Positions 40,939-49,014 of a DNA stretch of 64,000 nt are shown here, piece by piece. The first letter of the stretch is position 1, and each line of letters opens with the position of its first letter. This stretch comes from Kitasatospora indigofera (GTDB lineage Bacteria; Actinomycetota; Actinomycetes; Streptomycetales; Streptomycetaceae), in NCBI RefSeq assembly GCF_014655955.1, contig NZ_BNBO01000035.1, positions 22,068-86,067 of the forward strand, written 5' to 3'. The position numbers and the translations under genes were made by a program. The notes beneath the pieces are model-generated. The model searched no databases, was not told the DNA's origin, and worked only from the letters and a program-made list of their open reading frames with translations.

Positions 40939-42257
40939 GCGTCGGCCTCTTCTCGGTGGGCGGTGGAGGCCGAGCCGGCCCGGTCGGCGGCCCGCCACAG
41001 TTCGGGTACGGAGTCGCCGGCCCGGGCGGGCAGCACCGTCCAGCCCGCCTCGCGCAGCTGCCGGATCCGGGCGCGGATCTCGGCGCCGCCGGTGTCGGGG
41101 GCGAGCATCCGCAGGCCGGACCAGGTCTCGGTGTCGATCAGGAAGGCGACGGCGGTGCCGGTGCGGCGCCGCAGCCGGGCGAGCCGGGCGGTCTGCCCCT
41201 CGTCCAGCGTGCCGAGGACGGCGACCAGCAGGCCCTCGCCGCCGGCCCGCAGCGCCTCCTCCCCGCGGGAGAGCGAGCCGCCCTCGGAGAGGTCGACCAG
41301 GGCGAGCGCGTCCAGCAGCATCCCGGAGGCCTCGGCGACGCTGTTGACGCCGCCGTCCGGGCCCGGCACGCATCGTCCGGTGTCGGTCAGCAGCCGGACC
41401 TCGTAGCCGCGCTCCATCAGGTGCACGCCGACCGAGGCGGCGCAGCTGACCGCCCATTCGAAGGAGGAGGCCGGGCCGGTGCCCCGGTGGCCGATCTCGC
41501 GGGTGTCCAGCAGGACGGTCGCGCGGGCCTTCTGCGGCTGCTCCTCGCGTCGGACCATCAGCTCGCCGTAGCGGGCGGTGGACTTCCAGTGCACCCGGCG
41601 CAGGTCGTCGCCGTGCCGGTACTCGCGCAGGATGACGTCGTCGTCCCCGGCGAGCGCGATGGTCCGGGTGTGGCTCTCGCCCTGACCGGACCACTCGCCG
41701 CGCAGCCGGACCTCGGGCAGGGCCTGCACCCGGGGGACGACGGTGAGGACGTCGGAGGCGGCGAAGGCGCGGGTGAGCTCGCACATCCCGAACGGGTCGG
41801 AGAGGCGCAGTTGCAGCGGGCCGAGCGGGTACTGACCGCGCAGGTCCGAGCGGACCCGGTAGGAGACCTCGCGGTGGCCGTGCGGCTCGATCCGGTCCAG
41901 CACGAAGCGCGGGCGCGGCCCGAGCACGTACGGGACCTTGTCCTCCAGCTGGAGCAGCCCGGTGGGGACCCGCGAGACGTTGTCGACCCGCAGGTGCACC
42001 CGGGCCTCCTGGCCGGCCGTCGCCCGGTGCGGGCTGAGCCGGCGGCCGCTGGCCACCCGGTAGCGGGTGCGGAGCAGCAGCAGGGCGGCGGCCAGCGGCA
42101 GGGCCATCAGCAGCACGCCGACCCGGAGCAGGGCGTCCTGGCCGAGCAGCAGCGCACAGAGGACGGCGGTGACGCCGGCCGCGAGGAAGGACCGGCCCCG
42201 GGTGGTGAGGCCGGCCAGGCCGGTGCGCAGGCCCGACGGGGAGCCGGACGGGGCCAC
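40935..42257 (-). CDS. DUF58 protein (MoxR partner)
   Basis: 440 residues. Two N-terminal helices (about 15-60: GRSFLAAGVTAVLCALLLGQDALLRVGVLLMALPLAAALLLL) are followed by a beta-sandwich (VHLRVDNVSRVPTGLLQLEDKVP) and a von Willebrand A-like DUF58 domain with the hallmark LREYRHGDDLRRVHWKSTARYGELMVRREEQ. It usually pairs with MoxR ATPases. It begins one base after the MoxR stop codon. Confidence 0.92.
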   Translation of the reverse strand: MAPSGSPSGLRTGLAGLTTRGRSFLAAGVTAVLCALLLGQDALLRVGVLLMALPLAAALLLLRTRYRVASGRRLSPHRATAGQEARVHLRVDNVSRVPTGLLQLEDKVPYVLGPRPRFVLDRIEPHGHREVSYRVRSDLRGQYPLGPLQLRLSDPFGMCELTRAFAASDVLTVVPRVQALPEVRLRGEWSGQGESHTRTIALAGDDDVILREYRHGDDLRRVHWKSTARYGELMVRREEQPQKARATVLLDTREIGHRGTGPASSFEWAVSCAASVGVHLMERGYEVRLLTDTGRCVPGPDGGVNSVAEASGMLLDALALVDLSEGGSLSRGEEALRAGGEGLLVAVLGTLDEGQTARLARLRRRTGTAVAFLIDTETWSGLRMLAPDTGGAEIRARIRQLREAGWTVLPARAGDSVPELWRAADRAGSASTAHREEADA

Positions 42258-42258
42258 C

Positions 42259-43299
42259 TCAGCCCCTCCGGACGGCCGGGGCCTGCGGGCGCGGCAGCGG
42301 CAGCCGGGCGACCAGGTCGAGCACGATCTGCTCGGAGGTGCGCCGGCTCAGCTGGGTCTCGGCGGTCGGCATCAGACGGTGGGCCAGCACCGGGACGGCC
42401 AGCGACTGGATGTCGTCGGGGGTGACGTAGTCGCGTCCGTCCAGCGCGGCGGCGGCCCGGGCGGCCCGCACCAGGTGCAGGGTGGCGCGCGGCGAGGCGC
42501 CCAGGCGCAGCTCGGGGCTGGTCCGGGTGGCGCCGACCAGGTCGACGGCGTAGCGGCGGACCGGGTCGGCGATGTGCACGGTGCGCACCAGCTCGACCAG
42601 CTTGAGGATGTCGGCGGCGTGCGCGACCGGGGCCAGGTCGTCCAGCGGGTTGGCGCCGCCGTGCACGTCCAGCATGGCGAACTCGGCCTCGGGGCTCGGG
42701 TAGCCGATGGAGATCCGGGCCATGAAGCGGTCGCGCTGGGCCTCGGGGAGGGGGTAGGTGCCCTCCATCTCGACCGGGTTCTGGGTGGCGATCACCATGA
42801 ACGGCGAGGGCAGCTCGTAGCTGGTGCCGTCGATGGTGACCTGGCGCTCCTCCATCGACTCCAGCAGTGCGGACTGGGTCTTCGGCGAGGCACGGTTGAT
42901 CTCGTCGCCGACCACGATCTGCGCGAAGATCGCGCCCGGCCGGAACTCGAAGTCGCGCTGGTGCTGGTCGAAGATGTTGGTGCCGGTGACGTCCGAGGGC
43001 AGCAGGTCGGGGGTGAACTGGATCCGGCGCACGGTGCAGTCCACCGACCTGGCGAGCGCCTTGGCCAGCATGGTCTTGCCGACCCCCGGGACGTCCTCCA
43101 GCAGCAGGTGGCCCTCGGCCAGCATCACGGTCAGCGCGATCCGGACCGCCTCCGGCTTGCCCTCGATGACGCTCTCGACGGAGGCACGGACCCGGTCCAC
43201 GACGGCGCCCAGCTCGTGCAGTCCGCCGCGCTGGAAGTTCTCGGGCTGCCGGTCGCCCCCACGACCGCCCTGACCGTCCTGATCGTATGTGCTGGTCAC
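42259..43299 (-). CDS. moxR: MoxR-family AAA+ ATPase
   Basis: 346 residues. Walker A GVGKTMLAKALA, Walker B IVVGDEINRA, sensor 1 IATQNPVEMEGTYPLPEAQRDRFM (MoxR signature) and a C-terminal lid domain are present. MoxR proteins act as chaperones for cofactor insertion or vWA-domain proteins such as the DUF58 neighbour. GTG 43299 is chosen over an ATG at 43317 because AGGGAG lies seven bases upstream. Confidence 0.95.
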   Translation of the reverse strand: MTSTYDQDGQGGRGGDRQPENFQRGGLHELGAVVDRVRASVESVIEGKPEAVRIALTVMLAEGHLLLEDVPGVGKTMLAKALARSVDCTVRRIQFTPDLLPSDVTGTNIFDQHQRDFEFRPGAIFAQIVVGDEINRASPKTQSALLESMEERQVTIDGTSYELPSPFMVIATQNPVEMEGTYPLPEAQRDRFMARISIGYPSPEAEFAMLDVHGGANPLDDLAPVAHAADILKLVELVRTVHIADPVRRYAVDLVGATRTSPELRLGASPRATLHLVRAARAAAALDGRDYVTPDDIQSLAVPVLAHRLMPTAETQLSRRTSEQIVLDLVARLPLPRPQAPAVRRG

Positions 43300-43727
43300 C
43301 CGTACACTCCCTGGCATTGCGCCGCCTCACCCCGAGGACGGCCCCCACCCCGTGATTGACGCGGCGTGCCCGGGTGCGGTCCGGTCGGAGCGGCACCGGG
43401 CGCGGCCGCGGCCAGGCCGCCCCAGGTGGTGCGGGAACAGGCCTGCCGTCGCATTCTTCCCTGTCGGATGGCCAGAAGTCACCCTCTCCCCCCGGGCGGT
43501 GCCGTACGGGAGGGGCAGGGCGGGCGACAAGAGCGCAGTGTCCCGGTTCGTCCCCGCAACATCTCCGGCCCGTCCCCCGTGACCTCGCCCGATCGGCGGG
43601 GGGCACCGAACCGGTCGGCGGGGCGGCGCCGGGCCGGTCGCGGCACCCGGCGGGGCGCCGGCCCGCCGCGCGCGGGCACGGGAAAGGGCCCGGACGGCGC
43701 TGGCCGGGCCCTGGAGGACGCGCGGTG
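43300..43727. other. 428-base intergenic region between carbonic anhydrase and moxR
   Basis: No gene seen. It includes the carbonic anhydrase terminator near its right end and must contain the moxR operon promoter, which I could not pinpoint. Confidence 0.5.
43685..43712 (-). terminator. Terminator after carbonic anhydrase
   Basis: AGGGCCCGG (43685-43693) and CCGGGCCCT (43704-43712), 15 bases after the stop codon; on the minus strand it is followed by TTTCCC. Confidence 0.75.
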
Positions 43728-44315
43728 CTACTGGATCTCGCGGAGCAGCCCGGTGTGGACGTCGAAGACGAAGCCGCGGACGTCGTCGGTGTGCAGCAGG
43801 AACGGCGAGGTGCGCACCCGCTGCATGGACTGGCGGACGTCGCCGTCCAGGTCGACGAAGGACTCGACGGCCCACTGCGGGCGCTGGCCGACCTCCAGCT
43901 CCAGCTCGTGCCGGAAGTCCTCGGTGAGGCCGAGCAGGCCGCAGCCGGTGTGGTGGATCAGCGCGATCGAGCGGGTGCCCAGGGCGCGCTGGCTGATGGT
44001 GAGCGAGCGGATGGTGTCGTCCGTGACGACGCCGCCGGCGTTGCGGATCACATGGGCGTCGCCGAGCTCCAGGCCGAGGGCGGCGAAGAGGTCCAGCCGG
44101 GCGTCCATGCAGGCCACCACGGTGACCTTCTGGACCGGACGGGCGTCCATGCCGCCGTCGCGGAAGTCGACGGCGTACGCGCGGTTGGCGTTGACGAATC
44201 GGTCGATGATGCCGGGGGCGTCCTGGGCCGGGCGGGCGTCCTCGGCGGGCGCGGAGGCCGTGGAGGTCGCGGAGGCAGCGGCGGTCGGCGTGTGCCGGTC
44301 GGGGGTCACTGTCAT
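43728..44315 (-). CDS. Beta-class carbonic anhydrase
   Basis: A 195-residue zinc enzyme interconverting CO2 and bicarbonate. Zinc ligands are C69, H122 and C125 (VACMDARLD and HHTGCGLL), and the D71-R73 dyad is present. It has a 35-residue low-complexity N-terminus before the fold and is of the short, Rv1284-like subtype. ATG 44315. It is divergent from the dcw cluster over 657 bases. Confidence 0.93.
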   Translation of the reverse strand: MTVTPDRHTPTAAASATSTASAPAEDARPAQDAPGIIDRFVNANRAYAVDFRDGGMDARPVQKVTVVACMDARLDLFAALGLELGDAHVIRNAGGVVTDDTIRSLTISQRALGTRSIALIHHTGCGLLGLTEDFRHELELEVGQRPQWAVESFVDLDGDVRQSMQRVRTSPFLLHTDDVRGFVFDVHTGLLREIQ

Positions 44316-44972
44316 AGCCCCGACGTTAGTGCGATTCCGCCGCGGATGGTGAGGGGACCGGCCCTCCGAACGCCCCGCTGTGATCGAGGGCATACCCGTA
44401 GGACGGGCAACCGGTGGCGAAGTGCGGCGGTCTGACCGGAATGTCCTGGTCGGTGCCGGGCGCGCCGACCGGCGCGGACCGCCGCCCCGAGGCGCTGCGG
44501 AGCGCTCCGTACGCCGCCCGCGCCGGCCGCCCCGGCGGGGCCCGCCCGGGCCCCGGGGCCTGCGGCGTCGCGTTCCGCCGCCCGGGTGGCGCGCCGTCGC
44601 GGGCCATTGACGGCCAAGGTGTCCGCGATAGAGTTGCGGCGCAGCGCAGCACAACCGCCGAGCACCGTCAACCGGGCCTTCCCGGACGGCGCCGGCGCGC
44701 CGTACGCAGCCCGCGGCCTCCTCCCGCTCCGTGCCACCTGGCGCACCTTCCCCGGTGCCGGGCGGTCACTGTCTTCCCCAGTGAGCGGGCGGGGACCACG
44801 GGCGGCGTGCGGGCCCCGTGCGGTGGGCCGGGCGCGGAGTGGGCCAAAATGGTCCCAGTCCCCCCGCGCCCCGGGCTCCATCCTTCCCGGTGGGTCCCTC
44901 CTGTCCGATCACCGGACGGGGAGGGCGGGCAAGGAGGGGGGCTTCGCACCGAGGAAGGGCGCCACAGCGCAC
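44316..44972. other. 657-base divergent region upstream of the dcw cluster
   Basis: No mraZ or other gene is visible; the open frames are GC-driven noise. It carries the dcw promoter at 44607-44634 and a roughly 330-base rsmH leader containing several GC-rich dyads, plus the carbonic anhydrase promoter at its left end. Confidence 0.6.
44607..44634 (+). promoter_or_regulatory. Vegetative-type promoter of the dcw cluster
   Basis: TTGACG (44607-44612) and TAGAGT (44629-44634) are separated by 16 bases, the best consensus promoter in the window. The predicted transcript would have a leader of about 330 bases before rsmH. A GTGTC (WhiA-core-like) lies in the spacer at 44619-44623. Confidence 0.7.
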
Positions 44973-45947
44973 ATGAGCACCAACGATCCGGCACCCAAGC
45001 ACGTCCCGGTCATGCTCCAGCGGTGCATGGACGCGCTGGCCCCGGCGATCTCGGCCCCCGGCGCGGTGGTGGTGGACGCCACCCTCGGCCTCGGCGGGCA
45101 CAGCGAGGCGCTGCTCACCCAGTTCCCCGAGGTCCGGCTGGTGGCCGTCGACCGTGACCCGGCCGCGCTCAAGCTGTCCGCCGAGCGCCTCGCGCCCTTC
45201 GGGGACCGCGCCACCCTGGTGCACGCCGTCTACGACGAGATCCCCGAGGTGCTGGAGCGCCTGGACATCCCGCGGGTCCAGGGCATCCTGTTCGACCTCG
45301 GGGTCTCCTCGATGCAGCTGGACGAGGCGGAGCGCGGCTTCGCCTACGCCCAGGACGCCCCGCTCGACATGCGGATGGACCAGACCCGGGGCCTGAGCGC
45401 CGCCGAGGTGCTGAACACCTACACCCACGGGCAGCTCGCCCGGATCCTCAAGGTCTACGGCGAGGAGCGGTTCGCCGGCAAGATCGCCTCGGTGATCCTG
45501 CGCGAACGCGAGAAGGAACCGTTCACCAACAGCGCGCGTCTGGTGGAACTGGTGAGGAACGCCATTCCGGCCGCCACCCGGCGCACCGGCGGCAACCCCG
45601 CCAAGCGGACCTTCCAGGCCCTGCGGATCGAGGTCAACGGCGAGCTGGAGGTGCTGGACCGGGCCGTGCCGGGGGCGCTCGACGTGCTCGCGGTGGGCGG
45701 GCGGATCGTGGTGATGTCGTACCAGTCGCTGGAGGACCGTCTGGTCAAGCAGTACTTCGCGGCCGGCGCGACCAACACCGCCCCGCCCGGGCTGCCGGTG
45801 ATCCCCGAGGAGCACCAGCCCTGGCTGAAGCTGATCACCCGCGGGGCCGAGCAGGCCACCGAGGAGGAGATCGAGGAGAACCGGCGTGCCGCGCCCGTGC
45901 GACTGCGGGTGGCGGAGAGGATCAGGGACCGGGACAACCGGCGCTGA
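44973..45947 (+). CDS. rsmH: 16S rRNA (cytosine(1402)-N4)-methyltransferase RsmH (MraW)
   Basis: A 324-residue SAM-dependent methyltransferase. HVPVMLQRCMDAL, the SAM motif VVDATLGLGGHSEALL, GILFDLGVSSMQLDEAERGFAYAQDAPLDMRMD, and the FQALRIEVNGELEVLDRA and SYQSLEDRLVKQYF segments define RsmH. It methylates the ribosomal P-site cytosine and heads the dcw cluster. ATG 44973 matches homologues; the nearest purine-rich site (GAGGAAGG, 44951-44958) is rather distant. Confidence 0.95.
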   Translation: MSTNDPAPKHVPVMLQRCMDALAPAISAPGAVVVDATLGLGGHSEALLTQFPEVRLVAVDRDPAALKLSAERLAPFGDRATLVHAVYDEIPEVLERLDIPRVQGILFDLGVSSMQLDEAERGFAYAQDAPLDMRMDQTRGLSAAEVLNTYTHGQLARILKVYGEERFAGKIASVILREREKEPFTNSARLVELVRNAIPAATRRTGGNPAKRTFQALRIEVNGELEVLDRAVPGALDVLAVGGRIVVMSYQSLEDRLVKQYFAAGATNTAPPGLPVIPEEHQPWLKLITRGAEQATEEEIEENRRAAPVRLRVAERIRDRDNRR

Positions 45948-46000
45948 CCAGCGCGGGACGAGCAGACCAGAGCGACGGACGCGGGGGCGAGGAGAGCGTG

Positions 46001-46666
46001 GTGCCAGTGGCCGGCGGCGGGACCCGCCCACCGACGGGGCAGGTCCGGGGGAGCGGCGCCAGGCTGCTCCCCGGGCAGGGGGCCGGAGCCCGGATCACCG
46101 TGCGGCCGGGCCGGCGGCCGGCCCGCGGCCGCACGCCCTTCGCCGTGCTGGTGGTGGTGCTGCTCACCGGTGGCCTGCTGGGCCTGCTGGCGCTCAACAC
46201 GGCGCTCAACGAGGGCTCCTTCGAGCTGTCCCGGCTGCAGAAGCAGACCACCGCGCTGACCGACCAGGAGCAGAGCCTGCAGCACCAGATCGACCAGGGG
46301 TCCGCCCCGGACGCGCTGGAGCGGCGGGCCCGCGAGCTGGGCATGGTGCCGGCCGGCGGTCCGGCCTTCCTCCAGGACGACGGCAAGGTGCTCGGCAAGC
46401 CCGGGCCGGCCCAGGACAGCCCACCGGTGAAGCGTTCGGGTGCGGAGCCCTGGCAGCTCCAGTCCGGCGCCCCGGCGCCCGCTCCCGCGCCCGCCCCGGC
46501 CCCGGCCCCGGCGCCCGCGCTCTCGCCGGCCCCGCCGCAGTCCGCCGCGCCGCCCGCCGCCCCGGCCCCGTCGGGCAGTCCGACCGGCGACACCACCGTC
46601 CAGATCAACCCGGCAGGCCCGGCCACCCAGCCGGCGCCGAGCCCGACCGGAGGGCCGGCCCGATGA
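46001..46666 (+). CDS. ftsL: FtsL-like septum protein
   Basis: 221 residues. A basic, Gly/Pro-rich cytoplasmic region (about 45 residues) precedes one helix (TPFAVLVVVLLTGGLLGLLALNTAL) and a short coiled coil (SFELSRLQKQTTALTDQEQSLQHQI) followed by ERRARELGMV, the FtsL/DivIC pattern. The outer tail is an unusual (PA)n run near residue 160-175, then Pro/Ser-rich. It binds DivIC and FtsQ at the septum. GTG 46001 fits a GAGGAG site at 45989-45994 better than GTG 45998. Confidence 0.85.
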   Translation: MPVAGGGTRPPTGQVRGSGARLLPGQGAGARITVRPGRRPARGRTPFAVLVVVLLTGGLLGLLALNTALNEGSFELSRLQKQTTALTDQEQSLQHQIDQGSAPDALERRARELGMVPAGGPAFLQDDGKVLGKPGPAQDSPPVKRSGAEPWQLQSGAPAPAPAPAPAPAPAPALSPAPPQSAAPPAAPAPSGSPTGDTTVQINPAGPATQPAPSPTGGPAR

Positions 46667-49008
46667 GCACGCCCCGTCAGCCACCCCGTGGATCGGGCGA
46701 GGGCAAGCCCGCCCCCGGCCCGGACGGCCGCCCGCCGGCCCGGTCGCCGCGCCCGGCCCGGGCCTCGCAGCCGCCCCGGCCGCGGCGGGCCGACGGGGAG
46801 CCCGGGCCCGACCGGCCGAAGCCCGCCCGGTCGAGGTCGGCCCAGCCCAAGCCGGCCGGGTCGAAGCCCGCCGCCGCCAAGCCCCCGGCTGCCAAGCCCG
46901 CCGCCGGATCCACCGCCAAGCCCGCCGCCGCGAAGTCCTCGGCGGCCAAGTCCTCGGCCGCGAAGTCCTCGGCCGCGAAGCCCGCCGCGGCGAAGCCCTC
47001 CGCCGCCCGGGCCGCCCGGCCCGTCACGGGCGGCCGGACGGGGGCGCCGGCCAGGGTGCAGTCCAGGCTGCGCTCCGGCCCGGGACCAGGCCCGCGCCCG
47101 CGCCCGGCCGTCCGGCCGCAGCCCAGGACGATCAAGCTGGCCGACCCGCGCAAGCGGCTGCGCTTCGTCACCGTCGTGCTGTCGCTGGTCTTCTCGGTCT
47201 TCGCGGGCCGGCTCGTCCAGCTCCAGCTGATCGACTCCGACGCCCTGGCCGCGGACGCGAACACCAACCGGTACCAGGTGATCCCGCTCACCGCGGAGCG
47301 CGGCTCGATAACGTCCTCCGACGGCGTCGCCCTGGCCACCACCGTGGACGCGTACGACATCACCGCCGACCCGCAGATGTTCACCCCCCAGTCGACCGGC
47401 GTCCCGGACGCCCCCGAGCAGGCGGCCGCCCTGCTGGCGCCGATCCTCGGCGTGTCCAAGGAGCAGCTGGCCGCCGACCTGCACACCCCCAAGACCCGCT
47501 ACAAGCGCCTCGCCACCCAGCAGACGCCCGACGCCAAGAACCAGATCAGCGACCTCAAGTCGGCCCTCGACAAGAAGGCCGGCAGCAAGGCCTGCGCGGC
47601 CCAGAAGGCGCAGCTGAAGCTCCCCGCGGACAAGGGCGGCCGCACCCGCGTCGACAACGAGTGCGCCAACCCGCTGGCCGGCGTCTTCAACCGGGAGACC
47701 CAGCGCCGGGTCTACCCCTCGGACGGGCTGGCCGCCAACCTGGTCGGCTTCGTCAACGCCGAGGGCGTCGGCGCGGGCGGCCTGGAGCAGCAGTACCAGG
47801 CGCAGCTGGCCGGCAAGGACGGCCGCAGCAGCTACGCCCAGGCGGGCGGGCGGCTGGTGCCCACCGCCGGCGGGTCGATGGACGCCGCCGTGCCCGGCAC
47901 CGACCTGCGGCTGACCGTCAACCGGGACATCCAGTGGGCCGCCCAGCGGGCCATCACCGACCAGGTGTCCAACGCCGGGGCGGAGAAGGGCTACGTGGTC
48001 GTCCAGGACGTGAAGACCGGGCAGGTGCTGGCGATGGCCACCTCGCCGGGCTTCAACCCCAACGACCTGGCCTCCGCCAAGTCCGGCCAGCTGGGCAACG
48101 CGGCCGTGCAGGACGCCTACGAGCCGGGCAGCACCGCCAAGCTGATGACCATGGCCGCCGTGCTCGACACCGGCAAGGCGACCTGGGACACCCATGTGAC
48201 GGTCCCGAACACCCTGCAGCGCGCGGACCGGGTCTTCCACGACGACGTGGACCACGAGACCTGGTACCTGACCCTGGCCGGGGTGCTCGCCAAGTCGTCC
48301 AACATCGGCACCATCGAGGCCGCCGAGCAGCTCGGCCCGACCCAGGCCGAGGCCAACCAGGTGCTCGGCGGCTACCTGCAGAAGTTCGGCATCGGCCGGC
48401 CCAGCGGCCTGGACTTCCCCGGTGAGACCAAGGGCATCCTGGCCAAGCCGGAGGACTGGAAGGGCTCGCAGCAGTACACCATCCCGTTCGGCCAGGGCCT
48501 GTCGGTGAACGCCCTCCAGGCCACCTCGGTGTTCTCCACCATCGCCAACGGCGGCGTCCGGGTCGCGCCCAGCGTCGTCCAGGGCACCACCTCGCCGGAC
48601 GGCAAGTACACCCCGGCCCCGCCCGGCGCCGAGAGCCGGGTGGTCAGCGAGCAGACGGCGAAGACGCTGACCGAGATGCTGGAGTCCGTGGTCACCGACG
48701 AGCAGGGCACCGGCGGCAAGGCCGCGGTGCCCGGCTACCGGGTCGCCGGCAAGACCGGCACGGCCAACCGGGTGGACCCGAAGACCGGCCGCTACTCCGG
48801 CTACACCGCCTCGTTCATCGGCTTCGCGCCCGCCGACCAGCCCCGGGTCACCGTGTCCTGCGTCATCCAGGACCCGGTGAACGGGCACTTCGGCGGCCAG
48901 CTCTGCGGGCCGGTGTTCAAGCAGGTGATGGAGTTCAGCCTGAAGACCCTCCAGGTGCCGCCGAGCGGCAGCGAGGCGCCCAACCTGCCAGTCGACTGGA
49001 AGCCGTGA
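46663..49008 (+). CDS. ftsI: Septal class B penicillin-binding protein FtsI with long K/A-rich N-terminus
   Basis: 781 residues, over 100 longer than typical FtsI. Residues 1-155 are Pro/Ala/Lys/Arg-rich with KPAAAK and KSSAA repeats. One helix (about 167-187, RFVTVVLSLVFSVFAGRLVQL) precedes the PBP dimerisation domain and the transpeptidase with S490-TAK, S545-S-N547 and K697-TGT. It cross-links septal peptidoglycan together with FtsW. ATG overlaps the ftsL stop (ATGA). The cytoplasmic tail resembles histone H1-like sequence and may bind nucleic acid or acidic partners, which is inference. Confidence 0.95.
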   Translation: MSTPRQPPRGSGEGKPAPGPDGRPPARSPRPARASQPPRPRRADGEPGPDRPKPARSRSAQPKPAGSKPAAAKPPAAKPAAGSTAKPAAAKSSAAKSSAAKSSAAKPAAAKPSAARAARPVTGGRTGAPARVQSRLRSGPGPGPRPRPAVRPQPRTIKLADPRKRLRFVTVVLSLVFSVFAGRLVQLQLIDSDALAADANTNRYQVIPLTAERGSITSSDGVALATTVDAYDITADPQMFTPQSTGVPDAPEQAAALLAPILGVSKEQLAADLHTPKTRYKRLATQQTPDAKNQISDLKSALDKKAGSKACAAQKAQLKLPADKGGRTRVDNECANPLAGVFNRETQRRVYPSDGLAANLVGFVNAEGVGAGGLEQQYQAQLAGKDGRSSYAQAGGRLVPTAGGSMDAAVPGTDLRLTVNRDIQWAAQRAITDQVSNAGAEKGYVVVQDVKTGQVLAMATSPGFNPNDLASAKSGQLGNAAVQDAYEPGSTAKLMTMAAVLDTGKATWDTHVTVPNTLQRADRVFHDDVDHETWYLTLAGVLAKSSNIGTIEAAEQLGPTQAEANQVLGGYLQKFGIGRPSGLDFPGETKGILAKPEDWKGSQQYTIPFGQGLSVNALQATSVFSTIANGGVRVAPSVVQGTTSPDGKYTPAPPGAESRVVSEQTAKTLTEMLESVVTDEQGTGGKAAVPGYRVAGKTGTANRVDPKTGRYSGYTASFIGFAPADQPRVTVSCVIQDPVNGHFGGQLCGPVFKQVMEFSLKTLQVPPSGSEAPNLPVDWKP

Positions 49009-49014
49009 TCAACG

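Noticed and set aside
38353..41406. Very long open frame (over 1000 codons) on the plus strand opposite the transglutaminase and DUF58 genes
   Set aside because: Its Gly/Arg/Ala/Val/Gln-rich composition is the mirror of GC-rich coding on the other strand; the minus-strand products have recognisable domains.
44586..44972. N-terminal extension of rsmH by 129 codons
   Set aside because: The sequence is random Arg/Pro/Gly and covers the promoter; RsmH homologues begin near the ATG at 44973.
44316..44972. mraZ upstream of rsmH
   Set aside because: No frame encodes the MraZ/AbrB-like repeat; the region looks regulatory only.
45922..48888. Open frame of nearly 1000 codons on the minus strand opposite ftsL-ftsI
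   Set aside because: Antisense shadow of GC3-biased genes; no domain or ribosome site, while the plus strand encodes FtsL and FtsI.
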